Source: Chryseobacterium paludis (GTDB lineage Bacteria > Bacteroidota > Bacteroidia > Flavobacteriales > Weeksellaceae). From it: a stretch of DNA of 64,000 bases. Position numbers and translations under genes: made by a program. The notes beneath the pieces were generated by a model. That model was given only the letters and a program-made list of their open reading frames with translations. It did not search any database and was not told the DNA's origin. The stretch covers positions 3,633,001-3,697,000 of the forward strand of contig NZ_CP099966.1 in NCBI RefSeq assembly GCF_025403485.1. Direction: 5' to 3'. The first letter of the stretch is position 1; each line of letters starts with the position of its first letter. Below are positions 18,928-27,539 of the stretch, piece by piece.

Positions 18928-20319
18928 TTACAGCTCGCTTTCAAAAACGGTAAAATCACCTGTAGCTGCTGCCTTTAGTAATAAGGCATTCCAAACGTTG
19001 CTGATGGCGATATCTCTGTCTGTTTCTGCTCTTATGAGTGCGTAAATTGATTGGGAAAGATCAACCAGATCAGTTAATCCATTTTTATATAATACAGAGC
19101 GTTGGATATAAGCATCGTTTGCTGATTTTAATTGGGCTGGAACCTGGTCATATACAGTAAGCGCGTTATTCCATTTGTTTTCAGATAAATCCAATTGTGC
19201 TTTAAGCTGTTGTTCTGCAAGATCATATTCGTGTTTTAACCCCTGACTTACATAATCCTGTGCACTGATTTCTTTTGATAGTCTGAAGGTTTGTGTAAAA
19301 TTCCAGGATACACCCAAGCCGATCAGATAATTGCTTCTGGTAGGATGAATTCCATCCCAATAAGAAGTGGAGTAGTCATTCTGATTCTGTGCATATCCAT
19401 TTCCAAACCCCGACGCTCTAGTCTGGATAATACCAACCATAGAAAATGAGGGGTAATATTGAGTTTTCAGAAATTGTTTTTCCTGTTCACTCACATCGAT
19501 ACGGCTTTTGTAAAATGCTAAAAGGGGATGATCTTTTAAAACAAATGTTTTTTCTGATGGAAGATCTACGGGGACCCTTTTGAGAATAGTACTGTCTAAT
19601 TTAAATTCCTGAGCCGGAATTCCCATAAGTTGTGCTAATTTATTCTCCTGTTCCTGTTCATTGTCCTTGGCTTTTATGTAGGTGATCATAGCATTTGCAT
19701 AATCAGCTTTAGCAAGAGATAGGTCAACACCCGGAACGAGCCCGTTTTTTTCTTTAACCTCAACAATTCTTCTTATAGTATCCGTTCTTCCTACGTTTTT
19801 TTCGTAGGATAACTTCAACTTTTTAGCTGCCAGTACATTCAGATAGGCGGCGGCTACTTTTATTTTGTGTTGAAAGATTTCATCAGAAAGGTCTCTGGTG
19901 TCTCTTTGGTTTTTAAATTCAGCAACTTTAACCCTTTGTTTGGCTTTACCAAATGAAAAGAATTCCCAGTTGACATTTGCAAGGTACAAAGCACCAAAGG
20001 ATGCATTCCAATTTTGCTCCGGTAGTGGAAGGCCGGATGAAGCGACTCCATAACCTCCAAAACCATATAAAGGTCCATTCTGGCCATTCACTGTTCCAAA
20101 ATCCTGCTGTACACTTAAGTTAAGGTTGGGCAGATATTGCCTCTTAGCCAATTCTACAGATTCCTGAGAGGATAGACGATAGGATTCTTTTGCTTTAATG
20201 GTTCCATAATTATGAACCGCTGTTTCAAGCGCAGATTGTAGTGAGATGACTTCCTGCGCACTCACTTTGTTGATTAAAAAAATCGTTGAGATGGATAGAA
20301 TAAAAGCTCTTAAAAGCAT
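18928..20319 (-). CDS. TolC family outer membrane efflux protein
   Basis: A 463-aa protein with a signal peptide (residues 1-21, ending VSA) and two repeats of the outer-membrane efflux helical domain (SLQSALETAVHNYGTIKAKES at the start, the second repeat near residue 300). It forms the outer membrane channel for the adjacent RND pump. It lies 32 bases upstream of the pump gene and about 100 bases downstream of the histidine kinase gene on the same strand. Confidence 0.92.
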   Translation of the reverse strand: MLLRAFILSISTIFLINKVSAQEVISLQSALETAVHNYGTIKAKESYRLSSQESVELAKRQYLPNLNLSVQQDFGTVNGQNGPLYGFGGYGVASSGLPLPEQNWNASFGALYLANVNWEFFSFGKAKQRVKVAEFKNQRDTRDLSDEIFQHKIKVAAAYLNVLAAKKLKLSYEKNVGRTDTIRRIVEVKEKNGLVPGVDLSLAKADYANAMITYIKAKDNEQEQENKLAQLMGIPAQEFKLDSTILKRVPVDLPSEKTFVLKDHPLLAFYKSRIDVSEQEKQFLKTQYYPSFSMVGIIQTRASGFGNGYAQNQNDYSTSYWDGIHPTRSNYLIGLGVSWNFTQTFRLSKEISAQDYVSQGLKHEYDLAEQQLKAQLDLSENKWNNALTVYDQVPAQLKSANDAYIQRSVLYKNGLTDLVDLSQSIYALIRAETDRDIAISNVWNALLLKAAATGDFTVFESEL

Positions 20320-20420
20320 CGAGTATAGTTTTTTCTTTATTCAAAGTAAAAAACATATTTTGAAGCAAATTTGAAGTTCTATTTAATTTGATCAAACGTC
20401 CTATTTGAGAAAGTGTTTTT

Positions 20421-21776
20421 TTATTCTGCAAAATTAAGGTTAGGCTGTATGCTTCCGATTTTTGTCAAAGGATTTTTACAGATTTTAGCCGGAACAAAAA
20501 GAACATGATTTTCTATACTGCTAAAATATACTGTAATGCTATGCCATCCATCTACGAAATCATAATAAACCGGAAATGCATTAACCTCACAAATTTGTTT
20601 TACAATAGACAGCCCCAATCCAATACTTTCAGTGGACTGATTGCTTTTTTTAAATCTTTTAAAAAGTTCCTGGGTAGGGATATCCGGAGGTAAACCAGTG
20701 TTGCTGATTTGAAAAAACTGACTGGTAAGGTTAATTTCTATATTGCCATTTTTTAAATTATGTCGAATAGCATTGGATAAAAGATTACTTAAAAGTATTT
20801 CTGCTAGTGCAGGGTGGATTTTTATAAATACATCTTTTTCGCAATTTCTGTTGAGGGTAATATTCTTCAGTGCTATATGGTCAGAATAAGCATTTATGGT
20901 TTCTTTTTCAACCCTGCAGAATTTTAATTTCTGTTCGGTTAAAAATTCATGATTATTAAGTTTGGTAAGTAGGATCAGTGAGCGGTTGATCCTGCTTAGC
21001 TTATCAATGGAATTTTGAATATCCGTAAGCAAGGCAGCTTGTTTTCCATTAATTTCTGTTTCTGCCAAAAGTTCAATTTTACTCTGTATAATAGCTAAGG
21101 GAGTTTGTACTTCGTGAGAAGCATTTTCACTGAATTCCTTAACCGAAGCATAGTCTTCTATCGCTTTGTCAGTCATTAACCTAAGAAACTCGTTGAGCTT
21201 TTTAAATTCATTGGTGCTTGTCGGTAAAAGATCCAGAGGTTCTTTTTTTTGGATATTAAAATGATGGATGTTATCAATGGCGTGATGAAAGGGTTTGAGG
21301 ATGTACCTCGATAATATTCTGGCAGTAACAAAAACAATAAAAGTGATGAGTAATACTTTTAAAATTAAGGCACTTAACATCCCTTGCATAATTTGTTCTG
21401 TAGACGTAATATAGCTGTAGGAAGAGATTTTGTACGTTTTATTTGCGGCTGTTACAAAGGAATTGATCTGTATTTTACATTCGTTACGGGAAATTCCATT
21501 ATTATCAAGACAGGTGTGTATAATTTCAGGGTTTGTGGGAACGATACCACTTCCCGCATATGGCTTGATGGATATAGGTAAACCCTGGGATGTTTTTTCC
21601 GGGGTTTCACCTCTTTTTAATTGGGAAGCTACATAATTATTCACTGATCTCAACCGTTCTATTTCTACATTATCCAATCGTTTTTTAATATTGGTGTAAG
21701 AGATATACATACTGAGAGGGGTGACCAACAGTACAATAGCGATAAACCAAATGGATATTTTGTTTAATAAATTCAT
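20421..21776 (-). CDS. Sensor histidine kinase
   Basis: A 451-aa membrane kinase. TM1 (residues 8-27) and TM2 (about 135-152) flank a roughly 105-aa periplasmic sensor containing two cysteines (C89, C100). HAMP-like and dimerisation regions follow, with the phospho-acceptor H221 in ENASHEVQTPLAI. The ATP-binding N box (LLSNLLSNAIRHN) and the G box (SIGLGLSIVKQI) are present. Its start overlaps the response regulator stop by ATGA (21773-21776), so the pair is coupled. It probably senses a signal that induces the efflux genes downstream. Confidence 0.93.
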   Translation of the reverse strand: MNLLNKISIWFIAIVLLVTPLSMYISYTNIKKRLDNVEIERLRSVNNYVASQLKRGETPEKTSQGLPISIKPYAGSGIVPTNPEIIHTCLDNNGISRNECKIQINSFVTAANKTYKISSYSYITSTEQIMQGMLSALILKVLLITFIVFVTARILSRYILKPFHHAIDNIHHFNIQKKEPLDLLPTSTNEFKKLNEFLRLMTDKAIEDYASVKEFSENASHEVQTPLAIIQSKIELLAETEINGKQAALLTDIQNSIDKLSRINRSLILLTKLNNHEFLTEQKLKFCRVEKETINAYSDHIALKNITLNRNCEKDVFIKIHPALAEILLSNLLSNAIRHNLKNGNIEINLTSQFFQISNTGLPPDIPTQELFKRFKKSNQSTESIGLGLSIVKQICEVNAFPVYYDFVDGWHSITVYFSSIENHVLFVPAKICKNPLTKIGSIQPNLNFAE

Positions 21777-22465
21777 GAGCTCGGGTATTTTAACGCATTA
21801 AATTTATATCCCAATCCGTAAATAGTTTCCACGTAATCATTACCCTGTGCCGTAGCTATTTTTTTTCTGAGATTTTTAACATGTTGATATACAAAATCAA
21901 AATTAGCTAAATTATCAGTATAATCACCCCAAAGATGATTGGCAATTGACTGTTTGGATAGAACCCTGTTTTTGTTTACTAAAAAATAAAGCAATAGTTC
22001 AAATTCTTTTTGAGTGACTTCTAATCTTGTTTCATGAATGAAAACTTCAAAAGTATCGGTGTTCAATAGAATCTCATTGAATTTTACATCATTATACCCG
22101 TCCATTTTTTTTCTGCGGTAAACTGCTCTTAACCTTGCGTGCAATTCAGGTAAGTGAAAAGGTTTGGTAATATAATCATCGGCTCCTTTTTCGAGACCTT
22201 TAATTTTATCATCTAATGCATCCTTGGCAGAAATGATTAATACACCACTGTTGATCTTCTCATTTTTGACATGATTCAGCAAATTAAGGCCATTGCCATC
22301 CGGCAGCATAATATCCAGTAATATACAGTCATAGGTGTTGAAGCTCAGGCGATCCAAAGCTTCATTATAATTATAGGCACATTCGCAGATGTAATGCTCT
22401 TCTTCAAGATAATAGGTCATGCTCTGAGCAAGTTCTTTATTATCTTCGATGATCAGGATTTTCAT
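21773..22465 (-). CDS. Response regulator, OmpR/PhoB family
   Basis: A receiver domain starting MKILIIEDN with phospho-acceptor D51 in CILLDIMLPDGNG, followed by an OmpR-type winged-helix domain ending IYGLGYKFN. I place the start at 22465; an ATG at 22474 adds three residues (MYF). It is the first gene of a unit continuing through the kinase, the TolC-like protein, the pump and the adaptor, so it probably controls those genes. Confidence 0.94.
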   Translation of the reverse strand: MKILIIEDNKELAQSMTYYLEEEHYICECAYNYNEALDRLSFNTYDCILLDIMLPDGNGLNLLNHVKNEKINSGVLIISAKDALDDKIKGLEKGADDYITKPFHLPELHARLRAVYRRKKMDGYNDVKFNEILLNTDTFEVFIHETRLEVTQKEFELLLYFLVNKNRVLSKQSIANHLWGDYTDNLANFDFVYQHVKNLRKKIATAQGNDYVETIYGLGYKFNALKYPSS

Positions 22466-22570
22466 GAAGTACAAAGTTAAAACTAAATCTTATATCAATT
22501 TTGAAGTTGTGTAAAATATTGTTTTTTAGGTCTTTAGTTTGTCTTGTTTTCGATAACGGAAATAAAAAAA

Positions 22571-22594
22571 ACTCCCCGAATATTCGGAGAGTTT
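22571..22594 (-). terminator. Terminator of the glutamine synthetase gene
   Basis: A hairpin with CCGAATATTCGG at its core (arms ACTCCCC and GGAGAGT) is followed on the minus strand by a run of T. Confidence 0.8.
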
Positions 22595-22618
22595 AACTAA
22601 TATGGAACTTTATAAATA

Positions 22619-24814
22619 TTATTTTGTAAATAACATTTCTCTGTATTTCGTCATTGGCCAAAGTTCATCATCCACCATCATTTCAAGATTGTCTGAAGCT
22701 TCTCTGATTCCATCAAATAAAGGAATTACTTTACTACAGTACTGCTCTGCTTGTTTTTGGCTGTCAGAAACCGCTTTTGCAGCTTCTCTCGCAATGATAA
22801 GTTCTTCAACACCTAACTTGATTTTAGAAACATTCTCAGAAATATGAGTGATCAGGCTCATTTGCTCTTTCGCTAATACTTTGAATTCTTTGTCTCCAAA
22901 AATTTCTTTAAGACCTTTTACGTTTTCAATTAATCTGTTTTGATATTTTAAAGCTGAAGGAATAATATGGTTTCTAGCAATATCACTTAAAACTCTTGCT
23001 TCAATATCAATAACTGTTGAATATTTTTCAAGTTTGATTTCATTTCTAGCTTCTACTTCTCTATGTGTAAATACTCCTATTTCTTCATATAAAGCTAAAA
23101 ACTTCTTATTCATTTCTTGTTTTAAAGCTTCAGGAGTGGTTTTCCAGTTATTCAAACCTCTCTTTTTAGCTTCTTTTGCCCAATCATCAGAATATCCGTC
23201 ACCTTCAAACATAATGTTTTTACATTGTTTGATGTATTCTCTTAGGACGTTGAAGATCGCTTCGTCTTTTTTTAATCCTGTTTCGATAAGTGCATCAACT
23301 TCTTTTTTGAAATCATTTAGCTGTTTTGCAGCAATGGTATTCATTACGGTCATAGATTCTGCACAGTTTGCAGAAGATCCTACCGCTCTGATCTCAAATT
23401 TATTTCCTGTAAATGCAAATGGAGAAGTTCTGTTTCTATCCGTGTTATCCAATAGGATTTCAGGAATTTTTCCAACTACATTTAATTTTAATTCTGTTTT
23501 TTCTTCAGGAGATAATTTCCCGCTTGTTACTTTTTCAAGCTCTTCTAAAACTCTGAACAGCTGACTTCCAATAAATACTGAAATAATTGCCGGTGGAGCT
23601 TCATTAGCACCTAATCTGTGGTCATTGCTTGCAGAAGCAATACTTGCTCTTAAAAGGTCAGCATACTCATGTACTGCTTTAATGGTATTCACGAAGAACG
23701 TTAAGAACTGTAAGTTTTTCTTTGGATTCTTTCCTGGGCTTAGTAAGTTTTCTCCTGTATCAGTAGCAAGTGACCAGTTGTTGTGCTTCCCGCTTCCGTT
23801 CACTCCTGCGAATGGTTTTTCGTGGAATAAGATGTGGAAATGGTGTTTGTGAGCAACTCTTGCCATGATGTCCATCAATAAAGAGTTGTGGTCTACAGCA
23901 ACGTTTACTTCTTCAAACATTGGAGCCAGCTCGAATTGGTTAGGAGCTACCTCGTTGTGTCTTGTTGTTACCGGAATTCCTAACTTCATACATTCTATTT
24001 CCAGCTCTTTCATGAAGTTCATCACTCTCGTTGGGATAGATCCGAAATAATGATCATCAAGCTGTTGTCCTTTTGCCGGAGAGTGACCTAGTAAAGTTTT
24101 ACCTGTCAATACTAAATCCGGACGGGATTGAAATAATGCTGAATCAACTAAGAAATATTCTTGCTCCCATCCTAAAGTAGGAGTTACTTTTGTTACGTTT
24201 TTATCAAAATACTGCATTACGTTTGTTGCAGCTTCATCCACGGCATTTAGAGCTCTTAATAAAGGAGCTTTATAGTCTAATGTTTCTCCTGTGTAAGAAA
24301 TAAAGATAGAAGGGATACAAAGTGTAGTTCCCATAATGAAAGCTGGAGATGTAGGATCCCAAGCGGTATAGCCTCTTGCTTCAAATGTATTTCTGATTCC
24401 TCCGTTCGGGAAAGAAGAAGCATCAGGTTCTTGCTGGATAAGCAGGTTTCCACTGAATCTTTCGATTGCTCTTCCACCTTCGATTGGTGTAAAGAAAGAA
24501 TCATGCTTTTCCGCAGTTGTTCCTGTTAAAGGCTGAAACCAGTGTGTGTAGTGTGTTGCCCCTTTGCTCATTGCCCAATCTTTCATAGCTACAGCTACCT
24601 GATCTGCGATGTGTCTCTGGATTTTAGTCCCTTTTTTTATAGCATCCATAATAGAGTTGAATGCTTCTTTCGTTAAATATTCTCTCATTGTTACTTCTGA
24701 GAAAACATTTTGACAGAACAGTTCTGACAATTTTGCAGGAACTTCGATAGAATTATCCTTTCTAAAGTCCTTAAATGGTAATGTTTCTAACGCTTTGAAT
24801 CTTAAAGTTGACAT
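22619..24814 (-). CDS. glnN: Glutamine synthetase, type III
   Basis: A 731-aa ATP-dependent enzyme joining ammonia to glutamate. Its length and motifs (NHDSFFTPIEGGRAIERFSG-like substrate region, NGSGKHNNWSLATDTG, and EVAPNQFELAPMFEE) define the dodecameric GSIII class typical of Bacteroidota. I place the start at 24814 (MSTLRFKALETLPF); an ATG at 24838 adds eight atypical residues. It is monocistronic with its own terminator. Confidence 0.95.
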   Translation of the reverse strand: MSTLRFKALETLPFKDFRKDNSIEVPAKLSELFCQNVFSEVTMREYLTKEAFNSIMDAIKKGTKIQRHIADQVAVAMKDWAMSKGATHYTHWFQPLTGTTAEKHDSFFTPIEGGRAIERFSGNLLIQQEPDASSFPNGGIRNTFEARGYTAWDPTSPAFIMGTTLCIPSIFISYTGETLDYKAPLLRALNAVDEAATNVMQYFDKNVTKVTPTLGWEQEYFLVDSALFQSRPDLVLTGKTLLGHSPAKGQQLDDHYFGSIPTRVMNFMKELEIECMKLGIPVTTRHNEVAPNQFELAPMFEEVNVAVDHNSLLMDIMARVAHKHHFHILFHEKPFAGVNGSGKHNNWSLATDTGENLLSPGKNPKKNLQFLTFFVNTIKAVHEYADLLRASIASASNDHRLGANEAPPAIISVFIGSQLFRVLEELEKVTSGKLSPEEKTELKLNVVGKIPEILLDNTDRNRTSPFAFTGNKFEIRAVGSSANCAESMTVMNTIAAKQLNDFKKEVDALIETGLKKDEAIFNVLREYIKQCKNIMFEGDGYSDDWAKEAKKRGLNNWKTTPEALKQEMNKKFLALYEEIGVFTHREVEARNEIKLEKYSTVIDIEARVLSDIARNHIIPSALKYQNRLIENVKGLKEIFGDKEFKVLAKEQMSLITHISENVSKIKLGVEELIIAREAAKAVSDSQKQAEQYCSKVIPLFDGIREASDNLEMMVDDELWPMTKYREMLFTK

Positions 24815-25006
24815 AATAGGGTTAATTTTACAGGGCAAATTTACAAAAAAAATGAATCGAAAACATTTTAACCCTAAAAAATATAGGGGTAATGTGAAAA
24901 AAAATAATTTCTAACTGTTGATTGAGCTTTTAGAAGATGTCGTAAAAACTAATATTGATAAAATGCTTGTTAAAAGATACTTAAAATAAAATTGACCAAA
25001 GAGTCG

Positions 25007-25014
25007 TATATTTG
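25007..25014 (+). promoter_or_regulatory. Probable -7 box for the DUF6909-like gene
   Basis: TATATTTG fits TAnnTTTG and lies 15 bases before the preferred ATG at 25030. A TTG at 24992-24994 lies 12 bases upstream, closer than the usual spacing. Confidence 0.45.
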
Positions 25015-25029
25015 TGTGAAATTTATTTT

Positions 25030-26721
25030 ATGACAAATTCTAGAGCAAGAGAAACAACAGAGGCTATTGAAAGATTATATATTTCTATGAGACATTTGTT
25101 TTATAGAGGGTTTTTTAAGCCAGGGGGTGTTTCAGGAGAAAGTATCAGAAGTTTGTTAAAAACAATCAACCCTGAAATTTATGGTACCATGAATGTTCCC
25201 AATAAATTGGAGCTTGATGGTTTGATGTATGTTTTAGACAGACTTCCTGAAGGAATTGAGGAATGTGCTTTTATTCATCTTACATCAGATGAGGGTTTTG
25301 ATAAAGGAAGTTTCGAACCTATTGTTCCTAAAAAGAGAAGGAGAAACTGTTATAGAATAGATGAACATCAGATGAATATTGAAGTTCTTTTGGGACGTTC
25401 AGAAATCTATGATATTCTTACTCACTTAACATTCTTATTTATTGAAGCCGATAAGATCCGTAATCTGGCTTTCATTCAGGATGAAAACTGGAAACCTACG
25501 CGGGCTTTTAAAATTATCGAAGAGGTAGTAAAAGGTGAAAAGAAATTTAGCAGAAGGGAAAAAGAAGTAGCACTTATTCATTTGTCTTCTTTAATAGGAA
25601 GAACTTTTGAGGAAACATTAAGGGCTTATAATACTTTTGGTGATGATGAAAATCCTGATCGTTTATTTAAGATCATTTACAACTTAGGAAAAGTAAGTTT
25701 AGATGATGCTAAACAAAGCAGAGAAAGAGAAATTCATTTCAGTGCTATATTAAAGGAAAGAGTAGGGCATCATTATTTTGGAGAGAAGTGGGCAAATAAA
25801 GTGAAGGAGATTTTATTTGAAAATAATCTTCATATGCGTCCTTTGCATATTATTTCAGCGAATATGCACTCCGTAAAAAATATGTTGTATGCCAATGATG
25901 CTTTGAAGAAAAAAGATCATAAGGAAGTAGACTATAAATTATATGGTGAAATTTCTGATAAAAAAGATCTTCGTGATAAAGTTTCAAAATATGCTGCTGA
26001 TCAGGGATTGATATATATAGACGACAAAAGTGGAAGTAATATAGATGTTCAGATCATTGATTTAAGCAAAACAGAGCTTAAAAACACTCCTTTCGGACAT
26101 GCAAAATATTCAGGAGATGATGTAATCATGGTTTTTGACTATGCTTTCGGGGAACAGGCTTTTGAAGTAATGGATGAGCTTTTAAGACCTTTCGAACATA
26201 CAGGAGAAGTCTATATGATGAAAGTGAAATCTGTTTCTATCATGGGTAAAGCAGGAATCCTAAATGGAGCAAAAGGAGATATTATGATTCCTACTTCTCA
26301 TATTTTTGAAGGGACAGCAGATAACTATCCTTTTGAAAATGCTCTAAAGCTTGATGATTTTAAGGATGATGAACTGAAAGCTTTTGAAGGGACAATGATT
26401 ACCGTTTTAGGAACTTCGCTTCAAAATAGAGACATTTTATCTTACTTCATGAATACTTCATGGAAAGCGATAGGTCTTGAAATGGAGGGTGCACATTATC
26501 AAAAAGCAATTCAGGTAGCATCTAAGATCAGACATCATATTGCACCGGATCTTTTTGTTTGCTACGCTTACTACGCTTCGGATAATCCATTGGAAACGGG
26601 AAGCACCCTTTCTTCTGGAGGTTTAGGACTTACCGGAGTGAAGCCAACATACCTCATCACTTTAAAGATCCTTGAAAAAATCTTGCAAAGCGGAAAGAAA
26701 GAAGTTTCTTCTAAAAAATAA
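25030..26721 (+). CDS. DUF6909-like protein with nucleoside-phosphorylase-like C-terminal half
   Basis: A 563-aa soluble protein known to me as a conserved Bacteroidota family (DUF6909, from memory). The N-terminal 300 residues are mostly helical and charged. The C-terminal half resembles the nucleoside phosphorylase/AMP nucleosidase fold: SIMGKAGILNGAKGDIMIP looks like the phosphate-loop and GD strand, GLEMEGAHY like the ribose-binding Met-Glu motif, and CYAYYASDNPLETG like the late active-site Ser/Asp strand. I therefore suggest a base-releasing or nucleoside-binding role; the substrate is unknown. The start was chosen at 25030 (MTNSRARETTEAIER); a start codon at 25012 would overlap the promoter. 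Confidence 0.72.
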   Translation: MTNSRARETTEAIERLYISMRHLFYRGFFKPGGVSGESIRSLLKTINPEIYGTMNVPNKLELDGLMYVLDRLPEGIEECAFIHLTSDEGFDKGSFEPIVPKKRRRNCYRIDEHQMNIEVLLGRSEIYDILTHLTFLFIEADKIRNLAFIQDENWKPTRAFKIIEEVVKGEKKFSRREKEVALIHLSSLIGRTFEETLRAYNTFGDDENPDRLFKIIYNLGKVSLDDAKQSREREIHFSAILKERVGHHYFGEKWANKVKEILFENNLHMRPLHIISANMHSVKNMLYANDALKKKDHKEVDYKLYGEISDKKDLRDKVSKYAADQGLIYIDDKSGSNIDVQIIDLSKTELKNTPFGHAKYSGDDVIMVFDYAFGEQAFEVMDELLRPFEHTGEVYMMKVKSVSIMGKAGILNGAKGDIMIPTSHIFEGTADNYPFENALKLDDFKDDELKAFEGTMITVLGTSLQNRDILSYFMNTSWKAIGLEMEGAHYQKAIQVASKIRHHIAPDLFVCYAYYASDNPLETGSTLSSGGLGLTGVKPTYLITLKILEKILQSGKKEVSSKK

Positions 26722-26741
26722 TTTAATTTAAAATTAAATAT

Positions 26742-26775
26742 AAACCTCAGGTGTGTATGCATTTGAGGTTTTTTG
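26742..26775 (+). terminator. Terminator after the DUF6909-like gene
   Basis: AAACCTCA (26742-26749) pairs with TGAGGTTT (26764-26771), followed by T residues. Confidence 0.75.
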
Positions 26776-26783
26776 ATTTTAAA

Positions 26784-26906
26784 CACGGATAGCATTAATT
26801 ATTTTCACAAATAGCACGAATATATTTGTGTTTAAACCGTGTAAGTATTTGTGCCATTTGTGGTTAAAAAAAATCTCTGTTATCTGCTAAATCCGCGAGA
26901 TTTTAA
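26784..26906. repeat. Noncoding intergenic repeat-like element
   Basis: The stretch contains an imperfect inverted repeat (26806-26822 with 26846-26862, 15 of 17 positions matching, CACAAAT...GAATA arms). An outer ACACGG/CCGTGT pair is also present, followed by a tail like 'AATCTCTG..ATCTGC..CGCGAGAT'. A similar tail occurs at 52489-52521. I recall such words being scattered in flavobacterial intergenic regions; this is not verified here. Confidence 0.4.
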
Positions 26907-26938
26907 ATTTAATTATCTTTAGATACAAAATTTTAAAA

Positions 26939-27406
26939 ATGAGCTCAGTAATACAACTATCAAAAAGATTCAGGGAAGTTTTACTTGATGGATTTTGGAT
27001 TGCCAATACCAATTTTAAAGATCAACTTTCTGATGTAACCTGGGAACAAGCAACGACAAAAGTTGGTTCTCTGAATACCATTGCGGCTTTAACCTTTCAT
27101 ATTGATTATTATATTGCAGGAATTGTTAATGTATTTGAAAGTGGGGATCTTGAAATAAGAGATCAATTTAGTTTTGATCTTCCTCCTATTGAATCTCAGA
27201 AGGATTGGGAAGAATTATTGAATAAGCTGTGGTTAGACTCCGAGAGGTTTGCTACATTGCTTGAACAAATGCCTGATGCTAAGCTGGATGAAGTTTTTGC
27301 AGACGAGAAATACGGAACGTACAGAAGGAATATCGATGGAATGATTGAGCATAGCTACTATCATTTGGGTCAGATTACTTTGATAAAAAAACTGATGAAT
27401 CCATAA
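26939..27406 (+). CDS. DinB family protein
   Basis: A 155-aa four-helix bundle protein of the DinB/YfiT superfamily. Likely metal ligands are the His in TFHIDYY and the two His in IEHSYYHLGQI, the usual three-His arrangement. Members include thiol-dependent S-transferases and stress-linked proteins; the specific reaction is unknown. It is transcribed alone. Confidence 0.82.
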   Translation: MSSVIQLSKRFREVLLDGFWIANTNFKDQLSDVTWEQATTKVGSLNTIAALTFHIDYYIAGIVNVFESGDLEIRDQFSFDLPPIESQKDWEELLNKLWLDSERFATLLEQMPDAKLDEVFADEKYGTYRRNIDGMIEHSYYHLGQITLIKKLMNP

Positions 27407-27539
27407 CAATAGATTTCCATTCAGAATCATTTTCTTAATATGCGGGGAAATAGAATTAAATAAGATGAAAATCCTATATAACTCCGCATTTTTGAGGATT
27501 TTGGATAAATTACTTACCTTTAAAAAAAATAAATTTTAA

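Noticed and set aside
23034..23564. A 176-codon plus-strand frame inside the glutamine synthetase gene
   Set aside because: Antisense shadow of a highly conserved gene; no promoter and no recognisable protein features.
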